A DNA stretch of 64,000 bases from positions 124,001 to 188,000 of the forward strand of contig JBJZOS010000003.1 in the NCBI GenBank assembly GCA_046269235.1. Reading direction: 5' to 3'. The notes below the pieces were generated by a model, which was not told the DNA's origin, made no database searches, and worked only from the letters and a program-made list of their open reading frames with translations. Both the position numbers and the translations under genes were made by a program. This stretch comes from Soonwooa sp032078105. GTDB taxonomy: Bacteria; Bacteroidota; Bacteroidia; Flavobacteriales; Weeksellaceae. This document shows, in pieces, positions 8,745 through 16,257 of the stretch (position 1 is its first letter; each line of letters opens with the position of its first letter).

Positions 8745-9995
8745 TCATAAGTGTGAAGTAAAAGACCGTTCCATCCCCTTAAACTTATGCGATACCTTTT
8801 GCATATCCTTACCAACTTTATCGTTGAGTATTTTGGCGTAAATCTGTGTGGTGGCAATATTCTTATGTCCTAACATTTTGCTCAAACTCTCGAGCGGAAC
8901 GCCTTCGGTCAAAAACAGCGAGGCAAACGTATGACGTGCCAAATGAAAGGTTAGTTTCTTCTCTTTAAGGAAGTCTATTTGTTGGGATATTCCTTTTAAT
9001 CTATCATTACAGATAGTGTTTGACGGAACAGGAAAAACCTTGCCGTCCTTTAACAATCCTGCATACTTATCAATAATCATTTCGGGAATATCCATCAACA
9101 TTACATTGGACGATGTTGCTGTCTTTCTCCTGCGGACGATCATCCATTGATTGCCGTCAAAGAACTCCTGAAGATTGCTGTTCCTAAGCCCTTTTATATC
9201 CGAATACGAAATTCCTGTAAAGCAACTGAAAACAAACAGGTCTTTAACCAACTCGTCTTTCTTTTTCTCACACTTGAATGTTATAAGCTGTTCCAATTCG
9301 TTCCGCAACAGATAACCTCTGTCTTTGTCCTTTTTGGTGTTCTTGTACTCGCTGAACGGATTAAAAGCAAGGTGCTTTCTGTTCATCGCCAATTGGCAAA
9401 GCGTAGTAAACCCAATCATATACAACCAAATGGTATTATGTGTCAAGCTTTGGTCATCACGCAGGTAGTAATCAAATTCCTGCACAAAATCAGGTGTAAG
9501 GTCGTTAAAAGACACATCGGAATAACCGTAATTTGTCAGTGCAAAATTTCGCAGGTGCTTTAAAAGTGTTTTATACTTACTGCGTGTTCCACTTACCCGA
9601 AGTCCGCTATTAACTTTTTTCTCATAATCGGAAAGGAACAGTTCATAGAATTTGAAAAAAGTCACTTCTCCGCTTTCCATACCAAGAAAGGCATTTTTAA
9701 GTTTGGTACTGTTTATTGTTCCCTCGTTCTTTAGAATTTTGGAATAGCATTCCTCAATATGCAAACGGATTTTATTAAGTTTACCGTTTGTGTCCTGGGC
9801 TTCTCTGCTTTTGCCTAAAACCCTGCCGTATTTCAAATCCCAATTCGATGCGGAAATATCCAGCTTGGTGCCAAAGGCAGATTGTTTGCAGTTTACGATA
9901 ATTCTGCACACAACCGTAACGTTTCCGTTTTTCTTCGGGGCATTCTTTTTAAGGTAGAACAATACCTTAAATGTTGATTTTTTTGTCGTTTCCAT
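8745..9995 (-). CDS. Tyrosine recombinase/integrase of a Bacteroidota integrative element
   Basis: A protein of 416 residues from the ATG at 9995 (METTKKSTFKVLFYLKKN); the open frame extends 28 codons further but that part is not family-like. Arm-binding and SAM-like core-binding domains occupy about residues 1-210. The catalytic domain contains HLARHTFAS (His351, Arg354), LGHKNI (His377) and nucleophile Tyr386 in QIYAKI. The position of the first catalytic arginine reads CFTGISYSDI, with serine in place of arginine, as in IntDOT of CTnDOT. It probably inserted and excised the element whose mob genes lie at 2.4-4.2 kb. No att duplication could be recognised, so the borders are open. Confidence 0.88.
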   Translation of the reverse strand: METTKKSTFKVLFYLKKNAPKKNGNVTVVCRIIVNCKQSAFGTKLDISASNWDLKYGRVLGKSREAQDTNGKLNKIRLHIEECYSKILKNEGTINSTKLKNAFLGMESGEVTFFKFYELFLSDYEKKVNSGLRVSGTRSKYKTLLKHLRNFALTNYGYSDVSFNDLTPDFVQEFDYYLRDDQSLTHNTIWLYMIGFTTLCQLAMNRKHLAFNPFSEYKNTKKDKDRGYLLRNELEQLITFKCEKKKDELVKDLFVFSCFTGISYSDIKGLRNSNLQEFFDGNQWMIVRRRKTATSSNVMLMDIPEMIIDKYAGLLKDGKVFPVPSNTICNDRLKGISQQIDFLKEKKLTFHLARHTFASLFLTEGVPLESLSKMLGHKNIATTQIYAKILNDKVGKDMQKVSHKFKGMERSFTSHL

Positions 9996-10180
9996 ACTCA
10001 CAATTCTTAATGATAAAATTAAACCTATGTGAGCCACGGAACAATATGAAAAACTATGCAGAAAGCTGAAATACAACATTTTAAACGATTATTTCTAATA
10101 CTTGAAAGTAACGTTCTAGTAACCTTACTTTTGTCAAACCTCGCTTTTTATTGCTTTTTACCTCATTACCAAAAAATCAA

Positions 10181-10215
10181 AAAACGATTGTAAAGCCTTT
10201 ATTTACAATCGTTTT
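10181..10215 (-). terminator. Terminator behind the MFS exporter gene
   Basis: Perfect 14-bp arms AAAACGATTGTAAA/TTTACAATCGTTTT with a short loop. The minus strand continues into a T-rich tract. It lies about 60 bp beyond the transporter stop. The rest of 9996-10276 holds no gene that I can see and should contain the right end of the integrative element. Confidence 0.8.
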
Positions 10216-10276
10216 CCATGTTATTAATCTTTGATGTATTTTTACTGAAAATTTATTTTAAAATAAATTATACATT

Positions 10277-11473
10277 TTAATGATCTTCAACAAATCTTGG
10301 TTCTGAAGCTTTTTTACCGAAATAAGTCATAATGATAACGCAAACCATCAAAAAGTAAAACGAATAGTTCCAAGAAATATCCCAATCATGTAACTTTCCG
10401 AAAATCGGAGGGCCACAAGCAGCGATAAGATAACCAACAGATTGGGCTTTCCCAGAAATTTTTATGGTTCCGTACATGGTTTTTGTTCGGAGTGAAAAAA
10501 ACAAAATCGAAAGGCTAAACGCCAATCCGCCCGCAATTCCTATAATCGCTGCACTAACGAACACCAATTGCGATCTTAAAAAAGTGAGCATTAACAAGCC
10601 GATAAGGAAAAGTCCGCCAGTTAAATAAATTAGACTTTTTTGATTTTTCATTTTTACAGCTAAAACTGGACTAAAAAGCATCACCGGCAACATCGCCATT
10701 TGAAGTACAAAAAGCACCCAACCCGTTTCGGATTTTTGCATTCCAAAATCTACGAGAACAATCGGTAATAAAGCAACAAGGCAATAATACACCAAAGATT
10801 GAAGTCCCATGAAGATGCTGATGCTCCATGCTTGTTTGGATTTAAAAACATTTAATTGCGTAGTAGCAATCGCACTTGTCGCAGTTTGAGTTGTTTTTTT
10901 ACCTGTAATTAATTCCGTCGAAACCACTATCAGCGCAAGGATTCCGCCAATAATCCAAATGCCTAAAGAGCCTTTCCAGTCCATCCCTGTCCATTTTCCA
11001 ATATCGATACTCAAACCCGATGCTAAAGCCGCAACCAAACTCATTGCCACTGAGAAAACGCCAGTCATAATACCGATTTTGCTGGCGAAAACAGTTTTGA
11101 TGTAAGCAGGAGTTAGGACATTTCCGATGCAAATTCCCAATCCGAGAATTAATGAACCTGCAAAAAGCATTGCCACACTTCCGAAAATTCTGATGTAAAG
11201 TCCGACAATTAAAATGATAAGCGAAATCAGCAAACCTGTACGAATATTGATTTTCGACGCTGCTTTACTCACCAAAATGGAACACGTTGCAAAAACAAAA
11301 AGCGGAATCGATGTGAGCAGACTCGCCTCCAAATTGTCAAGATTAAAAATGCTTTTGATTTCGTCTAAAATCGGACTAACTGCCGTAATTGGAGAACGAA
11401 GATTGCTGGAAACCAAAATAACGACCAAAACGCCGAGCCACGCACTATTTTTAATGGTATTTTCTTTATTCAT
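10277..11473 (-). CDS. CynX/NimT-family MFS exporter
   Basis: A protein of 398 residues from ATG 11473 (MNKENTIKNSAWLGVLVV); the frame runs 19 codons further upstream into the shared promoter region. About 12 hydrophobic segments. The start SSNLRSPITAVSPILDEIKS is characteristic of the cyanate transporter (CynX) / 2-nitroimidazole exporter (NimT) family of the major facilitator superfamily. It is transcribed divergently from an AraC-type gene across a 112-bp promoter region, the same arrangement as nimT/nimR (yeaN/yeaM) in Escherichia coli. Substrate unknown; export of a toxic small molecule is a reasonable inference. Confidence 0.82.
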   Translation of the reverse strand: MNKENTIKNSAWLGVLVVILVSSNLRSPITAVSPILDEIKSIFNLDNLEASLLTSIPLFVFATCSILVSKAASKINIRTGLLISLIILIVGLYIRIFGSVAMLFAGSLILGLGICIGNVLTPAYIKTVFASKIGIMTGVFSVAMSLVAALASGLSIDIGKWTGMDWKGSLGIWIIGGILALIVVSTELITGKKTTQTATSAIATTQLNVFKSKQAWSISIFMGLQSLVYYCLVALLPIVLVDFGMQKSETGWVLFVLQMAMLPVMLFSPVLAVKMKNQKSLIYLTGGLFLIGLLMLTFLRSQLVFVSAAIIGIAGGLAFSLSILFFSLRTKTMYGTIKISGKAQSVGYLIAACGPPIFGKLHDWDISWNYSFYFLMVCVIIMTYFGKKASEPRFVEDH

Positions 11474-11537
11474 ATTGATTGTAAAGCTAATTTTTGAAAT
11501 AATTTTTTGAGGTTCAAAATTATTTTGCAAAATTAAT

Positions 11538-11583
11538 ATTGTCGTTTATATTAAATTTGCCATTAATTATATTTAAAACGACA
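11538..11583. promoter_or_regulatory. Operator-like inverted repeat around the AraC gene promoter
   Basis: TTGTCGTTT (11538-11546) and AAACGACAA (11575-11583) flank a TAAATTTG -7 element (11551-11558) that points toward the AraC gene. The second arm ends 2 bp before the ATG. This is a good candidate binding site for the divergent AraC regulator. Confidence 0.5.
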
Positions 11584-11585
11584 AA

Positions 11586-12371
11586 ATGAGTTTCAAAGAT
11601 TTTCAAGAAGATCGTGGACAATACATTGAAGGTTTGCAAACTGAATCTTACATTTGGTACGAAAACGACTGGAAGCACGACGACAACGAGGATTCGCACG
11701 ATTTTTATCAACTGAATTATGTTGAGCAAGGCTATCAATATTTTCATATCGAGCACAAAATTTATTTGGTTCCGCAGAATAATGTGATTTGGATTCCTGC
11801 CAACAAAAAACATCGGACAACCTCCGACGCAAAGGTGGTTAATCCAATGTTGATTCTATTTAAGTCGGCTCCTAAAAAAGATTTTTATAACGAAGTTCAC
11901 GTTTTCGAAGCGCCGGCCGTATTGCGGGAAATGATGTTTTATGCCTCCAAATGGAATAAAGCGCGAACGGAAGATCACGAGCAACATTTTTTTTTAAAAG
12001 CTTTGTTAGGAAGTTTGCCCAACTTTTGCAACGATTCGTTTGGCCTGCAAGTTCCTGTACCAAGGGATTCGCGGCTAATTCCCGTTTGTCATTACATCAA
12101 TGCGAATTTTCAATACAATGTCAGTGCAGATGATTTGGGCGAAATTGCAAAAATGTCAGCCCGAAACTTGCAAAGAATTTTCAAACAAGAAACGGGCATA
12201 ACACTTCAAAAATATATTCAGCTAATCCGAATTGTAAAAAGTATAGAACTTATCGACCTCAAACGTTTCACTTTAAGCGAAGTCGCTTACAAAGTCGGAT
12301 ACAACAGTCTTTCCGCATTTCGCAATTCTTATTTTGCGATTATGAAAACGAAGCCGAGTGGCAAAAGCTAG
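11586..12371 (+). CDS. AraC-family regulator, NimR-like
   Basis: A protein of 261 residues with an N-terminal cupin-like sensor (HDFYQLNYVEQGYQYFHIEH, then VIWIPANKKHR) and a C-terminal AraC double HTH from about residue 155 (ANFQYNVSADDLGEIAKMSA, ARNLQRIFKQETGITLQKYI, FTLSEVAYKVGYNS). Length and layout match NimR/YeaM, the repressor of the NimT exporter. The divergent position next to a NimT-family exporter supports local control of that gene. The ligand is unknown. Confidence 0.88.
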   Translation: MSFKDFQEDRGQYIEGLQTESYIWYENDWKHDDNEDSHDFYQLNYVEQGYQYFHIEHKIYLVPQNNVIWIPANKKHRTTSDAKVVNPMLILFKSAPKKDFYNEVHVFEAPAVLREMMFYASKWNKARTEDHEQHFFLKALLGSLPNFCNDSFGLQVPVPRDSRLIPVCHYINANFQYNVSADDLGEIAKMSARNLQRIFKQETGITLQKYIQLIRIVKSIELIDLKRFTLSEVAYKVGYNSLSAFRNSYFAIMKTKPSGKS

Positions 12372-12442
12372 TGTCTAGTTTAAGGTCTAAAGTTTAGCAG
12401 TCGGTTCTCAAATTTTAAACATCAAATTTCAAATCTAAAATC

Positions 12443-13828
12443 CTACTTCCTAAATTTCTTTTTTTTCTTCCATGTCGCATTTTTCTGCACATCTCCCGCC
12501 ATAATACATCCGAAAGGCAAAACTTCGTCTATCACTTCACAAAGTCCGAATTCTTCAATTTGGGCGCGAACATTTTTGGCACTTTTGTAAGCACTTGGTA
12601 ATTCCGAAATATCGACATCATTGGTAAAAAATCTAATGTCCAAATCTTTTGTTTCTTCAGCGAAAATCTCTTCTATGCTTTTATGAGCCAACGATTTTTT
12701 ATGTTGTGTTCTGCTGAAATTTCGCCCTGCTCCATGAGGCGCGAAACCTAAATTTCTCTCGTTTGTGGCACCACTTACAATCAACACAGGTGCTGCCATA
12801 TTCAGAGGGATTAATCGTGGACCTGTAATGTCGGGAAGAAATTTGTCGTCTAGCGGCGTCGCACCTTTGGCATGGTAGAAAAGATCTCCATCTCTGAATA
12901 CGAAGTTATGTTCATTCCAATATCTATCTCGTTTTTCAATATTTAGTTTTTCTAACGTCGCATTATGAATGGCTTCGTGGTTTTCCTTAGTCCATTTTCT
13001 AATCAATTGCAAGGCTTCCCAATAAGCTTGTCCTTCTTCTGTGTCAAAAGGAATCCAAGCATTTTCTTTCAAGGTTTCTGGCGATAATTCCATTCGGAAA
13101 CGATTGGCGACTTTCATTCCTTTATCATACAAAACCGCTCCTGGGGCTCGTGAGCCATGATGTGTAACCACCATCGTATTTCCTGTATTTTTGGAAGTTC
13201 CCACGAATAAAAAATGGTTTCCATCACCTTGTGTTCCCATGTGAGAACGTGCAATGCTGATTAAACGCTCATCATTCAGAAATAAATTTTCTCTAAAAGC
13301 GTCCATCAATTCTTGCGACATTTCCATTTGTTGTCCTCGAGGGCGTCCTCCGTACCCAAAGTGCGTAATCGAATGCGCCGCATCCAAAACTTCTTTAGGA
13401 TCAACTTTTCCGAAATCCGTCAACATCACCGAGCAGCAAATATCCGCGGAATGAAATCCTGGATGAATCGCATTTTTCGCGACAACAACGCCACCCACAG
13501 GAATATGACCTTCTGGCCCAGTTGGACAAGCATCCGGCATTATCGCTCCCGAAACCAAAGTCGGCGTCTTCATCAAAACATTCATCGTATTGATGACTTT
13601 CGTAACGTTATCCACTTCGCTTTCGTTTTCCGCTTTAATGTTGACGATAAAATCAACTGGTTTTTCCATAAGCGGAATAAAATCTGGCAATCTGTATGAC
13701 TCCAAATAATCCAATAACTCTTTTCCTTCCAATTGGTTTTCGTTAATATATTCCAATGCCTCGGCGAACCATTTTTTCGGTGCAAATCCTAAAGCGATCA
13801 ATTCATGTCCTGTAATTTTATTTTCCAT
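12443..13828 (-). CDS. rtcB: RtcB RNA ligase (3'-phosphate/5'-OH)
   Basis: A protein of 461 residues. RtcB joins RNA 3'-phosphate or 2',3'-cyclic phosphate ends to 5'-OH ends using GTP and Mn2+. Conserved blocks: HIPVGGVVVAKNAIHPG with DICCSVML (metal cysteine), HMGTQGDGNHFLFVG, VTHHGSRAPG and the guanylylation region APHGAGRNFSRTQHKK (histidine before GAGR). In bacteria it repairs cleaved tRNA and rRNA and is often linked to Ro60 and Y RNA genes. Here a Ro60 ortholog lies about 18 kb away, but the two promoters share the same operator (see 13957-14010 and 32641-32700). No rtcA follows. The leader of about 130 bp contains a structured repeat. Confidence 0.95.
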   Translation of the reverse strand: MENKITGHELIALGFAPKKWFAEALEYINENQLEGKELLDYLESYRLPDFIPLMEKPVDFIVNIKAENESEVDNVTKVINTMNVLMKTPTLVSGAIMPDACPTGPEGHIPVGGVVVAKNAIHPGFHSADICCSVMLTDFGKVDPKEVLDAAHSITHFGYGGRPRGQQMEMSQELMDAFRENLFLNDERLISIARSHMGTQGDGNHFLFVGTSKNTGNTMVVTHHGSRAPGAVLYDKGMKVANRFRMELSPETLKENAWIPFDTEEGQAYWEALQLIRKWTKENHEAIHNATLEKLNIEKRDRYWNEHNFVFRDGDLFYHAKGATPLDDKFLPDITGPRLIPLNMAAPVLIVSGATNERNLGFAPHGAGRNFSRTQHKKSLAHKSIEEIFAEETKDLDIRFFTNDVDISELPSAYKSAKNVRAQIEEFGLCEVIDEVLPFGCIMAGDVQKNATWKKKKKFRK

Positions 13829-13849
13829 TTTGTTTATTTTTTAATTTTT

Positions 13850-13933
13850 GGGGCAGCTTTTACCGCCTTCCGCTCTCAATCTTTTGTTCGTTTCTCACAA
13901 AAGGATTTCCGCTCAAGTCGGGCTGCTAGTATT
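13850..13933. repeat. Structured intergenic repeat inside the rtcB leader
   Basis: GGGGCAGC at the left and GGGCTGCT at the right form complementary ends. Inside, CTTTTGT and ACAAAAG pair, with CCGCT elements on both sides. It resembles the palindromic intergenic repeats common in Chryseobacterium-like genomes (blocks such as AAAGGATTTCCGCTC and GTCGGGCT); that family assignment is from memory. It lies between the rtcB promoter and start codon, so it is probably transcribed. Confidence 0.45.
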
Positions 13934-13956
13934 CGACGTTTTAATTATTTTGTAAG

Positions 13957-14010
13957 TTTGATGATGCAAAGGAATTACATAACTGCGCAATCTTTTTGCG
14001 TAATACAATA
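13957..14010 (-). promoter_or_regulatory. rtcB promoter with operator shared with the Ro60/Y RNA promoter
   Basis: On the minus strand the operator half-sites ACGCA-N7-TGCGC (13985-14001) are followed after 10 nt by a -7-like TTCCTTTG and then the block CATCATCAAA. Read on the plus strand, TTTGATGATGCAAAG (13957-13971) and the pair CGCAAT / TTTGCGTA recur almost unchanged at 32641-32687 upstream of the Ro60 gene, with identical spacing. Transcription should begin near 13960. Confidence 0.75.
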
Positions 14011-14096
14011 TTTAATAATTTTTTCGAAAAAAAGTTTTTAATGAAAATATAATCTGCACAGAATTAAAAAACTACCATTATTAATTTCTTTTATCG

Positions 14097-14342
14097 TATC
14101 TTTGTACCGCATTAGTAAAGAAAGCACTTGTTTTTCGTAAACTTAGAAGAGTTTATTATATTCATTACTTTAAGTTTTTCGCTGCTTTTACCAGCAACTT
14201 AAATACAAACTACGACAAATAAAAGAGAAATCTTTTGAGGTTCTCAAAAAATGAAGAGGTCAATTAAAGTAGGTTTTTACCGAAAATTGAACTTATAATA
14301 ACGTGTAATTTAGTAACATTAAAATAAAATTTTAAACTATTT
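14097..14342 (+). promoter_or_regulatory. Promoter and long structured leader of the cold-shock-domain gene
   Basis: TATCTTTG at 14097-14104 matches the Bacteroidota -7 consensus. From about 14110 to the ATG there are some 230 untranslated bases, including the hairpin AAGTTTTTCGCTG / CAGCAACTT near 14170-14205. Long leaders that refold at low temperature are known for cspA-type genes; that function is inferred here. Confidence 0.5.
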
Positions 14343-14777
14343 ATGGCAGATTCTTTCTCAAAAAAAGAAAATTTTAAAAAGAAACAGCAGAAACAAAAAG
14401 AAAAAGCGGCACGCCGTGAAGAGCGCAAATCTGATAACAACAAAGGTAAAGCGCTTGACGAAATGTTTATGTACGTGGACGAGTTTGGGCAACTCACAAG
14501 CACGCCACCAGACCAACGCGAAAAAATCGAAATCGACCTAGATGATATTCAGTTAGGTGCGGCTCCTATTGAAGTGAACGATACCGAAATCACAGGAATT
14601 ATTACATTCTTGAGTGATAAAGGTTATGGTTTCATTACCGAAAACGGATCGAAAGAAAATATCTTTTTCCACATTAACAACTCAGAAGAAGAATTGAAAA
14701 AAGGTCACAAAGTAACTTATGAGAAAGAAAAATCTCCAAAAGGTTTTTCTGCAGTTAATATTAAAATCGTGAAGTAA
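14343..14777 (+). CDS. Cold-shock-domain protein with lysine-rich N-terminal extension
   Basis: A protein of 144 residues. Residues 1-45 are highly charged (KKENFKKKQQKQKEKAARRE). Residues about 80-144 form an S1-like cold-shock domain: GIITFLSDKGYGFITENGSK with the RNP1-like KGYGFI, and NIFFHINNS as RNP2. Such proteins bind single-stranded RNA and melt structure; many Flavobacteriia have this extended form, often next to DEAD-box helicases, though none is adjacent here. It has its own long leader and a strong terminator, so it is a single-gene unit. Confidence 0.9.
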   Translation: MADSFSKKENFKKKQQKQKEKAARREERKSDNNKGKALDEMFMYVDEFGQLTSTPPDQREKIEIDLDDIQLGAAPIEVNDTEITGIITFLSDKGYGFITENGSKENIFFHINNSEEELKKGHKVTYEKEKSPKGFSAVNIKIVK

Positions 14778-14799
14778 TCTTTTCTTCATCTTAATATCT

Positions 14800-14829
14800 A
14801 AGCTTGTTTCGAGAGAAACAAGCTTTTTT
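14800..14829 (+). terminator. Terminator behind the cold-shock gene
   Basis: Perfect hairpin AAGCTTGTTTC-GAGA-GAAACAAGCTT followed by TTTT, 22 bp after the stop codon. Confidence 0.9.
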
Positions 14830-14846
14830 GTGCCCCTCAATTTATG

Positions 14847-14863
14847 ACGCACTGAAGTTGCGT
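14847..14863. promoter_or_regulatory. Third ACGCA-N7-TGCGT operator, upstream of the WYL regulator
   Basis: ACGCA (14847-14851) and TGCGT (14859-14863) with 7 bases between them: the same arms and spacing as at the Ro60/Y RNA promoter, and one base different from the rtcB site. The surrounding promoter block TTTGATGATGCAAAG is absent here. A TATCTTTA element about 16 bp further on could be a -7 box toward the WYL gene at 15174. Confidence 0.5.
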
Positions 14864-14962
14864 AGATTGTTGAGGTTGATTATCTTTATTGAATAATTAC
14901 ATTTGGGTGATCCTAAACCAAATTAAAAATGAACCTAAAAACATTCAATTCAATAATGTTTT

Positions 14963-15118
14963 TCGTACAGTGATGCGAATTATGACTTTATCCCAGCAAC
15001 ACTCGCCAATGGCGAAATGGGAATGCTTATCAACATATCCCAAACTTTATAAAGTGCGGATGGGACGGAATTTCATCTGAAGCAAAGGCTCTTTCTAAGA
15101 AATCATGCACCAATCTAA
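14963..15118 (+). pseudogene. Unrecognised coding remnant before the WYL gene
   Basis: One frame reads SYSDANYDFIPATLANGEMG, MLINISQTL, stop, SADGTEFHLKQRLFLRNHAP. The composition is protein-like (DFIPATLANGEMGMLI), but there is no start and an internal TAA. I cannot name the family; a glycoside hydrolase piece is a guess. The rest of 14830-15173 holds only the operator-like site at 14847. Confidence 0.25.
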
Positions 15119-15173
15119 CACTTGAAACACCACAATTTAAATATCAAAATAACAAATCTCAAATTTTTCATCC

Positions 15174-16172
15174 ATGTCCTCTAATAAAAACGCTTTAATT
15201 CGGTACAAAACCCTCGACAAATGTTTGAAAAACAAGTATAAAAAATATACGCTTGATGATTTAATCGATGAGTGTTCAGAAGCTTTGTTCGAATTTGAAG
15301 GAAAGGAATCTTTTGTTAGTAAGCGGACTGTGCAATTGGATTTGCAAAATATGCGTAGTGAAAAATTCGGTTATGAAGCCCCTATCGAAGTTTACGAGCG
15401 AAAATACTACCGATACAGTGATCCAGAGTACAGTATTCATAATATTTCGGTTAACGAAAATGATTTGAAAGCGATGACTGATGCAGTACAAATTTTGAAA
15501 CAGTTTAAAGATTTTTCGATGTTTAAGGAAATGAATGGTGTCATTCAAAAATTAGAAGATTCAATCCAAGCAACTCAACAAAAATCGATAATTCACCTCG
15601 ATAAAAACGAGCGTTTAAAAGGTTTAGAATATATTGATGTTTTGTATCAAGCGATTCTCAATAAGCAAGTTTTACAGATTTTGTATCAAAGTTTCACAGC
15701 TAGAGAAGCTCAAAGCATGATTGTTCATCCACAATTGTTAAAAGAATATAACAATCGTTGGTTTTTGATTTGTCTTCACAAAGGAAAGCTTTACAATTTG
15801 GCTTTGGACAGAATGCAGGAAATTGCGGTCGATGAAAACTCAACTTACATCGATTACAATTTGGATGCGGATCGCTATTTTGGAGAAGTCATCGGTGCAA
15901 CAGTTTCGGAAACGCAGCGTCCGCGAAATGTAGAATTTTTTGTTTCCAAAAAACACGCGCCTTATGTCAAAACAAAGCCTTTTCATCATAGTCAACAGAT
16001 TTTGAATGAAGACGAAAACGGAACAACTTTTAGAATTTGTGTTCAGCTAAATTTCGAATTAGAAAGAATGATCCTCGGAATGGGGGAGTTTTTGACCGTT
16101 CTAAAACCTTTGAAATTGCGTGAAAGAATGGAAAAAACTTTAAAATTAGCTGTAAAAAATTACGAAAATTAA
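15174..16172 (+). CDS. WYL-domain transcriptional regulator
   Basis: A protein of 332 residues. The N-terminal winged helix covers about 1-75 (ALIRYKTLDKCLKNKYKKYT, LDDLIDECSEALFEFEGKES, SKRTVQLDLQNMRS), then a linker helix. The WYL domain covers about 160-235 (LQILYQSFTAREAQSMIVHP, LLKEYNNRWFLICLHKGKLY) and a WCX-like C-terminus follows. WYL domains bind nucleic-acid or nucleotide ligands and regulate, among others, DNA-damage and phage-defence genes. It sits 1.3 kb from rtcB, and an operator of the rtcB/Ro60 type lies upstream, so I propose it as regulator of that set; this is inference. Confidence 0.88.
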   Translation: MSSNKNALIRYKTLDKCLKNKYKKYTLDDLIDECSEALFEFEGKESFVSKRTVQLDLQNMRSEKFGYEAPIEVYERKYYRYSDPEYSIHNISVNENDLKAMTDAVQILKQFKDFSMFKEMNGVIQKLEDSIQATQQKSIIHLDKNERLKGLEYIDVLYQAILNKQVLQILYQSFTAREAQSMIVHPQLLKEYNNRWFLICLHKGKLYNLALDRMQEIAVDENSTYIDYNLDADRYFGEVIGATVSETQRPRNVEFFVSKKHAPYVKTKPFHHSQQILNEDENGTTFRICVQLNFELERMILGMGEFLTVLKPLKLRERMEKTLKLAVKNYEN

Positions 16173-16257
16173 ATCGATCTTATTAAAATTCTTAACTTAC
16201 GGAAAACAAAAATAAACCGTTTATCTTTTAATTTTGTAAGTATTATAATTGGTTGCT

